Source of the DNA: Jiella pelagia
GTDB lineage: Bacteria > Pseudomonadota > Alphaproteobacteria > Rhizobiales > Rhizobiaceae
Length of the DNA stretch: 64,000 bases
Direction of reading: 5' to 3'
Assembly (NCBI RefSeq): GCF_026898155.1
Contig: NZ_CP114029.1
Span: 1,309,501 to 1,373,500, forward strand
The position numbers and the translations under genes are program-made. Under the pieces are notes generated by a model. It saw nothing but the letters and a program-made list of their open reading frames with translations, made no database searches and was not told where the DNA came from. The first letter of the stretch is position 1; each line of letters begins with the position of its first letter. This document shows, one piece after another, positions 12,882-21,575 of the stretch.

Positions 12882-13451
12882 ATGGCGAGGCGATCGATAT
12901 TGGCCATCTGCCTGACGGCGTCGGTCGCTGCGCTCCTCGGAGCGGCCGGCCCGGCAGCGGCAGATCCCGCCTATGACCGCCGCGAGGTCGCCGACTTCCT
13001 GGCAAAATCCGCCGACGAGGTGCAGGGCCTCGGCAAGTCCCGGTCGATGCGGTTCGCCGGCACCCGCGGCATCTGCGTCGGGCTCGAATCCGAATGCCAG
13101 GCGAAGGCTCGGCCGAAGGGCTTCGACATGCTGATCAATTTCGATCTCGATTCGGCGACCCTCACCACCACCGCCCGCGTCAATCTCGACGAGATGGCAG
13201 CGGCGCTCGCCGATCAGCGGCTCAGCGCCGTGAGCTTCGTCATCGAGGGTCACACCGACGCCCGCGGCGACGACTGGTACAACGACGACCTCTCGCGCCG
13301 TCGCGCCGCGTCGGTCCGAGGCTATCTCCTCGCCCGCGGTGTCGCGCCGGACAAGATCGAGGCGGTCGGGCTCGGCGAGCGGATGCCACGGGTCTCCAAT
13401 CCCTACGATCCGGTCAATCGCCGGGTGGAGATGCGGGTGAGCGTGCGGTAG
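12882..13451 (+). CDS. OmpA-like peptidoglycan-binding protein next to the T6SS cluster
   Basis: A 189-residue protein with a signal peptide (residues 1-27, ending PAAADP) and a C-terminal OmpA domain. FDLDSATLTTTAR and IEGHTDARGDDWYN (near residues 117-130) then RRAASVRGYLL are the peptidoglycan-binding motifs. The middle part carries a Cys pair (GICVGLESEC). Its stop lies 26 bases before tssA, suggesting it is the first gene of the T6SS transcription unit and may anchor the apparatus to the wall as TagL-type proteins do; that role is inferred from position. Confidence 0.85.
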   Translation: MARRSILAICLTASVAALLGAAGPAAADPAYDRREVADFLAKSADEVQGLGKSRSMRFAGTRGICVGLESECQAKARPKGFDMLINFDLDSATLTTTARVNLDEMAAALADQRLSAVSFVIEGHTDARGDDWYNDDLSRRRAASVRGYLLARGVAPDKIEAVGLGERMPRVSNPYDPVNRRVEMRVSVR

Positions 13452-13477
13452 CCGGCTGGCCGACGGGGCGCCGCGCG

Positions 13478-14803
13478 ATGAGGGAACCGATCGCCATCGT
13501 CGAGCCGATCTCGGAAGAAGCGCCCTGCGGCCCGGATCTCGTCGCGGTGGGCGATCCGGCCTTCCTGACCTTTCGCGACCGGATCGAGGCGCTTTTGCCT
13601 GCACGGATTCCGGGCGGCAGGATGATGCGCGAGGACGGATTGCCGTTCGACGCGCGGGAGATCAGGCTCCGCGACGAGACGAAGGTGATCTCGGCGCTTC
13701 TGGAACGCTCGCGCGACATCCGTTTCCTCGTCCTGCGCGCCCGCCTCCATCTCCTGACCGGAGATTTGGCCGGCTTTGCGGGCGAGATCGGCCTTGCGGC
13801 GAGGCTTCTGGAAGTGCGTTGGGACGAGGCCCACCCGCAGGACGTCACCCAGCGGCGCACCGAACTGGAAAGCTTCGAGCCGCCGATTGCCGGCCCGATC
13901 CCGCTGCAGTTCGTTCCGCTGCTGCGCGACCGCCGGGCGGATGTCATTCGCTTTCGCCATTTCCTGATCGCGACCGGTGAGGCGCAAAGGCCGGAAAGCG
14001 AAACGTCGCCGGACGAACCCACCATCCGAGCCGCCCTTGCAGATCCGGCGAACGAAAAGGCTGTGAACGCTCTTCGCGGCGCTTTGGCCAGCGTTCGCGA
14101 GGGTTTCGACGCGGTCAAGGCGAGCTTTTCCGCCCATGGCCAGGCACCGCCGCAGACGAAGGCGTTCCTCGCCATGGTCGCGCGGATTGCCGCCCTCGTC
14201 GACGAGGCGCGAGGCGAGGCGCCCGATCGAGGCGCGCCTCCCGTCGGCAGCGCCACACCGGCTGGAGGCGCTGCAAATGCGACCTCCCCCAGTCTTTCGG
14301 CGCTCGCCACCGTTCCGATCGGCGATCACGGCCAGGCCGCCGCCGCGCTGCTTGCGGCGGAGGCCTATTTCGCTCGGGCCGAACCGTCGTCGCCGGCCCT
14401 CATCCTGACCCATCAGGCGCGCACGCTGATCGGCCGTCCCCTCGTCGAGGCGATGCAGCTTCTGGCGCCCGGCATGATCGCCTCGGCCTCGCTCGGCCTC
14501 GACGGCGCGCCGGGATTTTCGCTCGATCTCGCCCGTCTGACCTCCTTGAGCGAGACGGCACTGGGCGCCGTCGTCGATCCTGCCGCCGTCACGGGGGAGC
14601 GCGTTCCAGTGAGGCCAGCCTTTGATGCCCCGAACCGCGAGGCGGCGGCGGTGTTGATCGCCAGCGTCGAGGCCCACTTCCGCCTGAGCGAACCGTCGAG
14701 CCCGGTGCCGCTGCTGCTGGCGCGGGCGCGGGCGCTGATCGGAAAGGATTTTCTGGCGCTTTTGCCGGAGCTTTTCCCGTCGCTGCGCGGGCAGGCAAGC
14801 TGA
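13478..14803 (+). CDS. tssA: Type VI secretion protein TssA (ImpA), with a duplicated C-terminal module
   Basis: TssA primes assembly of the contractile tail on the baseplate. The N-terminal ImpA domain is clear: PISEEAPCGPDL (residues 9-20) and RFLVLRARLHLLTGDLAGF near 85-103. The protein has 441 residues. The C-terminal third has two related copies of about 35 residues, AEAYFARAEPSSP followed by ARTLIG near 290-325, and VEAHFRLSEPSSP followed by ARALIG near 395-430. The gene is intact and starts at the ATG at 13478. Confidence 0.88.
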   Translation: MREPIAIVEPISEEAPCGPDLVAVGDPAFLTFRDRIEALLPARIPGGRMMREDGLPFDAREIRLRDETKVISALLERSRDIRFLVLRARLHLLTGDLAGFAGEIGLAARLLEVRWDEAHPQDVTQRRTELESFEPPIAGPIPLQFVPLLRDRRADVIRFRHFLIATGEAQRPESETSPDEPTIRAALADPANEKAVNALRGALASVREGFDAVKASFSAHGQAPPQTKAFLAMVARIAALVDEARGEAPDRGAPPVGSATPAGGAANATSPSLSALATVPIGDHGQAAAALLAAEAYFARAEPSSPALILTHQARTLIGRPLVEAMQLLAPGMIASASLGLDGAPGFSLDLARLTSLSETALGAVVDPAAVTGERVPVRPAFDAPNREAAAVLIASVEAHFRLSEPSSPVPLLLARARALIGKDFLALLPELFPSLRGQAS

Positions 14804-14909
14804 GCCGTCGCCGCCCCGCCGCGCCTGTTTTCCCCTATAGGTTTTGTTTGACTTTCATTTTCAACTCTGGCTTGTTTGCATATGACGCAACGCCAGGGAG
14901 CAGCGAGCC

Positions 14910-15470
14910 ATGGCCTCAGATTCCGGTCAGCGCTTCATCAAACGCAACCGGCCGCCGCGGGTGCAGATCTCCTACGACGATCCGCATGATTCCAACCGCC
15001 GGGTCGAGCTGCCCTTCGTGATGGGCGTCATGGCCGATCTCTCGGGCAATGCTGCTGGAAGAGAGAAGCCGCCGGTCGGCGAGCGCAGCTTCGAACAGGT
15101 CGACATGGACACGTTTGACGAGTTCATCGGCAAGGTGAAACCCGGCATTCGCTTCGCCGTCGACAACAAGCTGCAGGATCAAAGCGGCGATCGTCTCTCC
15201 GTCGAACTCGGCTTCGGGTCGATGGACGACTTCAGCCCGGCGGCCGTCGCCAAGCATGTTCCCGCCCTGAAGCGGCTGCTCGAGGCCCGCAAGCAGCTCT
15301 CCAATCTGCGCAGCTACATGACCGGCCGCGTCCAGGCCGAGGACATGTTGCGGCAACTGCTTATGGATCCCGCCATGATGGCGGCGCTCAAGGACCGGCG
15401 TGGCGGCGGCGCCGAGCCGGTGAAGTCGGAAGCCGAAACGGATCAGCGCGATCAGGGCGACGGCGCCTGA
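14910..15470 (+). CDS. tssB: Type VI secretion sheath small subunit TssB (VipA)
   Basis: A 186-residue protein which with TssC forms the contractile sheath. RPPRVQISYD, LPFVMGVMADLSG (residues 36-48) and the DMDTFDEFIGKVKP and LKRLLEARKQLSNL segments are hallmarks of the family. The GGGAGCAGCGAGCC stretch gives a ribosome site before the ATG. The 106-base gap from tssA contains an AT-rich patch (about 14841-14884) with TTGACT at 14848, a possible internal promoter that I cannot confirm. Confidence 0.95.
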   Translation: MASDSGQRFIKRNRPPRVQISYDDPHDSNRRVELPFVMGVMADLSGNAAGREKPPVGERSFEQVDMDTFDEFIGKVKPGIRFAVDNKLQDQSGDRLSVELGFGSMDDFSPAAVAKHVPALKRLLEARKQLSNLRSYMTGRVQAEDMLRQLLMDPAMMAALKDRRGGGAEPVKSEAETDQRDQGDGA

Positions 15471-15496
15471 GCTGCATGAAGGGGGAGTTACCGGCG

Positions 15497-17034
15497 ATGA
15501 GCGATACCAACGCCAGCACCATGGACCGGAGCCTCGACCGCCCCGTCGCCGAAGCCGCGACGGATAAGGCCGATGCCTTCGCCGCGGCGCTGAAGCAGAG
15601 CATCAATCCGACGAAATCTGAGGCGCGGGCGAGCGAGGTCGACCGCGCCTTCGACACGCTGATCGCCGAGGCCCTCGAAAATGGCGGGCTTGTCGGCACC
15701 GACGTCTACGAGACGCTCGACGCCCTGATCGGACGCATCGACGCGGCCCTCTCCGACCAGGTCAACGAGATCATCCACCACCCGACCTTCCAGGAGATCG
15801 AAAGCGCCTGGCGGGGGCTGGAATATCTCGTCACCCACTCCGAGACCGACGCCAATCTCAAGCTGAAGGTGATGAATGTCGGCAAGATGGAGCTCTACCG
15901 CGAGACTCGAAAGCTACCGCGGCGCTCGCTGGGACCAGAGCCCGCTGTTCAAGGAGATCTACGAGGCCGAGTTTGGCCAACTCGGCGGCCAGCCCTATGG
16001 CGCGCTGATCGGCGACTATTATTTCGAGAAGGCGCCGACCGACATCGCCCTCCTGCGCCATCTCGGCAAGATCGCCTCGGCCGCCCATTGCCCCTTCGTC
16101 GCCTCCTCCGGCCCGGCGCTGCTCGACATGGAGAGCTGGAACGAGGCTCTCCCAGCCGCGGGACATCTCGACCCTTCTCGACACGCCGGATTTCGCCGCC
16201 TGGAACTCGCTGCGCGATTCGGAGAACTCGCGCTATCTCGGCCTCTGCATGCCGCGCGTCCTCGCCCGCGAGCCTTACGGGGCGAAGTCGGTGCCGGTGG
16301 AGGAATTCGGCTTCGAGGAAGAGACCGACGGCCATGCCGGGCAAAAATACGCCTGGATGAACGCCGCCTACACCTATGCCGCGAACATCAACCGCGCCTT
16401 CAAGGACTATGGCTGGACGGTGCGCATCAGAGGCGTCAATTCCGGCGGCGAGGTCTCCGACCTTCCGACCCACGCCTTTCCGACCAGCGATCTCGACGCC
16501 GGCAGCGGCAAGATGGTCGATCTCAAATGCCCGACGGAGATCGCCATCTCCGACCGACGCGAGGCGGAGCTCTCGAAGGTCGGCCTGTTGCCGCTGATCC
16601 ACCGCAAGAACACCGACAAGGCCGCCTTCATCGGTGCCCAGTCGCTCTACCGGCCGAAGGCCTATGACGACGCCGACGCCACCGCCTCGGACAACCTGTC
16701 GTCGCGCCTGACCTACATGTTCGCGGTCTCGCGCTTTGCCCATTACCTCAAGCAGATGGTCCGCGATCACATCGGCACCCACAAGAGCCAGGAGCAGCTC
16801 CGGAACTGGCTACAGACCTGGATCGATCAATATGTCGACGGCAACGCGGAGAACTCCACGGAGGCCGAAAAGGCCAAACGTCCCTTGGCAGCGGCCAATG
16901 TGGAGGTTTTTCCGGACGAAGAGAACCCCGGCTACTACGGCGCGCGCTTTCTCTTGAAGCCGCATTTCCAGTTGGAAGGCATGGATATCGGGCTCAGCCT
17001 CGTCTCCAAGCTCCCCAAGAACGCTGCGAACTGA
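15497..17034 (+). CDS. tssC: Type VI secretion sheath large subunit TssC (VipB), two frameshifts as given
   Basis: Large sheath subunit, 511 residues after repair. Two lesions occur: GAGACTC at 15902-15908 (codon 136; removing A gives YRELESYRGARWDQSPLFKE) and GAGGCTC at 16143-16149 (codon 216; removing G gives ESWNELSQPRD). The three segments lie in three successive frames. Two other GAGCTC sites in the same gene, at about 15889 and 16567, are untouched, so the lesion is not universal. The ATG at 15497 is preferred over 15476 because GGGGGAG precedes it. GAGCCTC at about 15529 is native. Confidence 0.94.
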
Positions 17035-17165
17035 CGCGTTTCCCGCGCGCTCGCCCAAGCGTCGACGACCCCTGACCCTGGTGCCGAGAACACCCCCGGT
17101 CGGGTGAAAGACAATGACCCCTGTTTCGGGTGGAACGGCCGCCCGTCAGCATCGGAGAAGCCAAG

Positions 17166-17654
17166 ATGGCAGTCGACATCTTTCTGAAGATCGAGGGTAT
17201 CAAGGGGGAGTCGCAAGATCACCGGCATCCGGAGGAGATCCGACTCCTTGCCTGGAGCTGGGGCCTCGCCCAGAGCGGCACGACCCACATGGGCCCCGGC
17301 GCCGGGTCCGGTAAGGTCGCCGTGCAGGACATCACCTTCACGAAGAACTGCGACAAGGCGACGACCAACATCTTGAAGTTCTGCTCCAACGGAAAGCACA
17401 TTCCGAATGCGCTGCTCACCATCCGCAAGGCCGGTGGCGACGCGCCCGTCGAGTATTTCAAGCTGTTGATGACGGACCTGATCGTCTCCTCCTATGCGAC
17501 TGGAGGCTCGGCCGACGGGCTCGATCAGCTACAGGAGACGGTGACACTCAACTTCCGCAAGTTCACCGTCACCTACACCGAACAGACGCAGCACGGTACG
17601 CCCGGCCCCTCGATGGAGGCAACCTGGGACATTGCCGCCAATGTCGGGGCCTGA
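17166..17654 (+). CDS. hcp: Hcp, type VI secretion inner-tube protein (TssD)
   Basis: A 162-residue secreted hexameric ring protein that stacks into the tube inside the TssBC sheath. MAVDIFLKIEGIKGES (residues 1-16), the central SGKVAVQDITFTKNCDKA region, and the LNFRKFTVTYTEQT motif near residues 127-140 are typical. It is 131 bases after tssC and 287 bases before tssE, so it may have its own transcript, as is common for the most abundant component. Confidence 0.96.
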   Translation: MAVDIFLKIEGIKGESQDHRHPEEIRLLAWSWGLAQSGTTHMGPGAGSGKVAVQDITFTKNCDKATTNILKFCSNGKHIPNALLTIRKAGGDAPVEYFKLLMTDLIVSSYATGGSADGLDQLQETVTLNFRKFTVTYTEQTQHGTPGPSMEATWDIAANVGA

Positions 17655-17941
17655 TGGCCGGTGGCAATTTAGATGGCGCGAAACGTCTCGCCGAACCGCC
17701 GGTTAAACCCCAACGCGTTCGTCATCCCCGGCCCGTGGGCCGGTGCCATGCACCGCCGGTGGACATCCGATCCGCCGGCAGGACGATCGCGAGATCTTCG
17801 TTGAAGCGGAGGTAGACGCGCTCAGTCATCGATCCCTGTGCCGATGCGTCAGAACGACGAAGCGTTTCACGAAAACGTCTTCAATCCCAATCCTCCACCA
17901 CCAGCGACGCCTTTTCCACCACCGAGCCAGGGAGACGCAGC

Positions 17942-18520
17942 ATGCCAACTCGACCCGCACAAGAGCGCTATACCGCTCCCCTGATGCTAATCTTCGAGGA
18001 GCCGCATCTGCCAAGGCGGACCGGCGGAGCGCGGCAGCGCCGCGACCAGGACAGGCCGAACGGCGACCCCGTCGCCGCGCCGACGAGGGCGCGCAGCTGG
18101 CGCGATATCCGCAACCACTTCCTGCGCAGGCTCGACAGCTTCGCCTTCACCATCGACCTTGCATCCGCCAGTGATCTGTCGGCCCATCCCCACTGCGCGG
18201 CCTCGATCCTCAATCACGGACTGCCGGACGTGACAGCGATGTCCGCCGGCTCCCTTGCCGTCCATGGCCTCGCCGCCTCGCTTCGCGCGGCGCTACTGCG
18301 CCACGATCCGCGCCTCTTCCCCGATACCCTCGTCGTCACCGAGACCGGCGACGACGACCGGCGGGAGGCCGGCGGCTTCGACGACGTCAGCCAGCATCTT
18401 CGCTTCGACGTCTCCGGCGAACTCTCGGTGCTGCCGCAACCCATCCCCGTCTCGTTCAAAGCCGAATTCGACGCCGCCGCGGGCAAGATCGCGATCGCCG
18501 CCGTCGGCGTCTCGCCCTGA
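17942..18520 (+). CDS. tssE: Type VI secretion baseplate protein TssE (gp25-like)
   Basis: A 192-residue baseplate wedge protein related to phage T4 gp25. Key segments are IRNHFLRRLDS, SILNHGLPDVTAMSAGS near residues 88-104, and RAALLRHDPRLFP followed by LRFDVSGEL. It has an unusually long, Arg-rich N-terminal extension of about 50 residues before the gp25 domain, so a later start is conceivable, but no better start codon with a ribosome site is seen. Seven bases separate it from tssF. Confidence 0.88.
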   Translation: MPTRPAQERYTAPLMLIFEEPHLPRRTGGARQRRDQDRPNGDPVAAPTRARSWRDIRNHFLRRLDSFAFTIDLASASDLSAHPHCAASILNHGLPDVTAMSAGSLAVHGLAASLRAALLRHDPRLFPDTLVVTETGDDDRREAGGFDDVSQHLRFDVSGELSVLPQPIPVSFKAEFDAAAGKIAIAAVGVSP

Positions 18521-18527
18521 CATCGCC

Positions 18528-20487
18528 ATGAACGACGCGCTGCTCTCTGCCTTCGAGGAAGAACTGGCCATCCTCTACGAGCGCGCCGAGGAATTCGCCG
18601 CCGAGTTTCCAGGCGTTGCGGAGGGGCTGGGAAGCCTGAAGCGCGACACGGCCGATCCGGGCATCAGGGCGCTTCTCGAAGGCGCGGCCTTCATGGCGGC
18701 GCGGGTGCAGCTGCAGCTGAGGGCAGAATTTGCGACCTTCACCACGGAGCTTTTCGATCAGATCCTTCCCGGCCATCTTGAGCCGGTGCCGTCTGTCGCT
18801 CTCCTCGCCGCAACGCCTTCCACGGGAAGCGGCGGCGAGGCGACGGCCCGAATCGTCCCGGCAGGGTCGATGGCCGAGAGCATTCACCGCGACAACCAGC
18901 GCGGCGTCGCCTGCCAGTTCCGTCTCACCAGCCCGCTGACGCTCTGGCCCCTCGACATCACCGCCGCCGAATATCTGCCCTCGGCCGCGGCGATGCAGGC
19001 ACTGCGCGTCGGCTCCGGCCCGAGCGTCCATGCCGGCCTCAGGATCACGCTGAAGCGTCTTGCGACCTCAGCCAACGCCGGCGGCAAGTCCAAGCCGATC
19101 TCGGAGCTGAAACTCGACGACCTCACCATTCACATTCTCGGCCACCGCGGCGAGCAGGATGCGATCTACGAGCAACTCTTCGCCCGGCTCGCCGGCATCG
19201 TGATCCGTCACCTCGACGACAACGGCGATCCGCGCGCGACGCGTCTGCCGCTCTCGGCGATCGAGCAGATCGGTTTCTCGCCCGCCGAGGCCCTGTTTCC
19301 CCCCGACGGCCGGGTTGCGCCGGGCTTTGTGCTGCTGCGCGAATTCTTCGCCTTTCCGGACAAATTCCTCGGCTTCAGGCTCACCGAGGCTCGGCGCGGC
19401 CCTCCCCCGTTCCGCGAGCGACGCGGTCGACCTCGTCTTCGAGTTCACCGAGGTCGCCGCGCCCCTTGCCGCGCGCGTTTCAAAGAAGAGCTTCGGGCTC
19501 TTCGTCGCCCCCGCCGTCAACCTCTTCGAGAAGCGCTGCGACCGCATCCGCCTGAGCGCAGGGCGAAACGAGCATCATGTCGTGCCGGATCGCAGCGCGC
19601 TGCTCGAATACGAACCGCACCGGATCGTCAGCGTTGCGGCGATCTTCGCGGGCAAGCCCGACGGGGCACCCGTCCTGCCGCTTCATGCCCCCGCAGCAGC
19701 GATCGAGGCGGCCAGCGCCGCCCGCGCCGGTGTGTTGACCTATACCGCGCGGCGCCTGCCGCGAAGGCCGACCGATCGCGAGCGCCGGCACGGCTCGCCC
19801 CCCGCCTATCGCGGAACCGACCTGTTCCTCAGCCTCGGCGAAACCGCTACGCGCGACGTCGACGCGCCCCCGCGCGAACTCGCGGTCACGGCGCTCTGCT
19901 CGAACCGGCATCTCGCCGGTGAACTCGCGCGCATTCCGGGTGGTGGACGGATGCGCCTCCTCGGCAACAGCGCACTGCCGGTGGAAGCCATCGTCGGGCC
20001 GAGCGAACCGCGCGAATCCGTTCTCGCCGGTCCGAAGTCGAAGGGCGGGCCAGGGACGACGGATCAGCGCGGCGAAGTCCTGTGGCGGCTGGTCGGCTTT
20101 CTGTCCTTCAACCACACCGGCCTCGCCGGCCACGACCCGAAGGCCGGCGCCGAGGCGCTGCGCGCCCTGCTCGCGCTCTACACCGACCTGTCGGACATGG
20201 CGGCGGAACGGCGGCTGCGCGGCATCCTCGCCCTCGCCTGCCGGCCGGTGACGCGGCGGCTGCGAAGGCCGGACGGCTTTCACGGCGCGCGAGGCATCGA
20301 GGTGACGCTCACCCTCGACGATGCCGCATTCGAGGGAGCCGGCGTCATGCTGCTCGGCGCGGTGCTGGAGCGCGTCCTCGCCGATCTTTCCAGCGTCAAT
20401 TCCTTCACCGAGACGGTGATCGAGACGCCGGCTAGAGGCGTCGTCAAACGCTGGCCGCCCCGCTCGGGCACGGGCCCGGTCCTGTGA
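18528..20487 (+). CDS. tssF: Type VI secretion baseplate protein TssF (frameshifted as given)
   Basis: Core baseplate wedge subunit, 652 residues after repair. The N-terminus (LLSAFEEELAILYERAEEFA) and LTRDNQ-like region near residues 120-130 are characteristic. The frame breaks at GAGGCTC, 19386-19392 (codon 287); without one G it reads FRLTELGAALP and continues into the C-terminal jelly-roll region with GEVLWRLVGFLSFNHTGL. The stop overlaps the GTG start of tssG by four bases (GTGA). Confidence 0.93.
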
Positions 20488-21575
20488 GTGCGCCGCCGCT
20501 CTACGGTCCGCCCGAGCAACTTGCCGCGACCATCGGAGCATCGCTGGCCGCGCAGGCGAAAGACGATCCGGATTGCCTCGACCTCATCCTCCTCCTGCGG
20601 GCGATCGAGCGACGCGCGACGGACAAGCCGCGGATCGGCAAGAGCCGCACCGCCCGCGAGGATTGCGTCTCGCTCGGCCAGGAGCCCTATGTCGCCTTTC
20701 CCGGCGGCAATGTCGCGTCGGTGGAGGGCCGTGCCGGCCGGTTGCATGTGACGACCCGCTTTCTCGGCCTCTTCGGCCCACAGGGCGCCCTGCCGCTGGC
20801 GACGACGCTCGACGCCATCGACTGGCGGGACAAGCGCGATCCGTCCTTCATCCGCTTCACCGAGATCCTCTCGAACCGCTTCCTGCAGCTGTTCTTCCGG
20901 GCCGTCGCCGACGCCCGCGCCATCGTCCAGAACGACCGGCCGGAGGACGACCGGTTCCGGCGCTATCTGGCCGCAATCGCCGGCCTGCCATCGCCTCGCC
21001 CCGACGGCTCCGACACGCCGGCAGCGGCCATCGAGACGGGCCATGCCGGCCTCCTCTCTGCCCGCGTCAAGACGCCGGCGCAGCTGTCGCAGCTCCTTTC
21101 GGGCGCCCTCGGCATCGGGGTTCGGGTCGTCGAGCGCGTCCCGACATGGCTGGTCTTCGAGGCGAGCGAGCAGACGGCGCTCGGCACCGCGCGATCGAGC
21201 CTCGGGCGGGACACGGCCATCGGCTCGCGCTGCCTGTCGCTGGCCGACAAGATCGCCGTCGAGATCCGCGCATCGAGCCTTGCCGAATACCGCGCCTTCC
21301 TTCCCGGCGGCGAGCGCGCCGGGCCGCTCGCCGATCTGATCTTCCTGGCGCTCGGCCGCCGTGTCGAGACCGAGATCCGCCTCGGTCTCCAGGCCGATCT
21401 CGCCGACCCCGTCCAACTGGGTCGCTCCGGCGCCCTCGGCTGGACCGGCTGGGTGTCGCCGCCGAAGTCCGGCGGAGGCGGCGAAGAGCGGTGGCGCTTC
21501 GACGCCCGCTACGTCCCCGAGCCGCCCAGATCGACGCCCGCCAATTCGGCCATGCCCCGAAAGAACCGACCATGA
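20484..21575 (+). CDS. tssG: Type VI secretion baseplate protein TssG
   Basis: A 363-residue protein that pairs with TssF in the baseplate wedge. Starts at GTG 20484, overlapping tssF. Family features include FVAFPGGNVASV-type sequence near residues 70-80, LGLFGPQGALPL near 95-106, and FLQLFFRAVADAR near 131-143. The gene is intact and has no GAGCTC. The TGA overlaps the ATG of tssH, so tssF-G-H are translationally coupled. Confidence 0.93.
   Translation: MSAPPLYGPPEQLAATIGASLAAQAKDDPDCLDLILLLRAIERRATDKPRIGKSRTAREDCVSLGQEPYVAFPGGNVASVEGRAGRLHVTTRFLGLFGPQGALPLATTLDAIDWRDKRDPSFIRFTEILSNRFLQLFFRAVADARAIVQNDRPEDDRFRRYLAAIAGLPSPRPDGSDTPAAAIETGHAGLLSARVKTPAQLSQLLSGALGIGVRVVERVPTWLVFEASEQTALGTARSSLGRDTAIGSRCLSLADKIAVEIRASSLAEYRAFLPGGERAGPLADLIFLALGRRVETEIRLGLQADLADPVQLGRSGALGWTGWVSPPKSGGGGEERWRFDARYVPEPPRSTPANSAMPRKNRP

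Noticed and set aside
14841..14884. Sigma-54 promoter upstream of tssB
   Set aside because: TGGC and TTGCA elements exist (about 14868-14880) but the spacing is three bases too short for a -24/-12 promoter.
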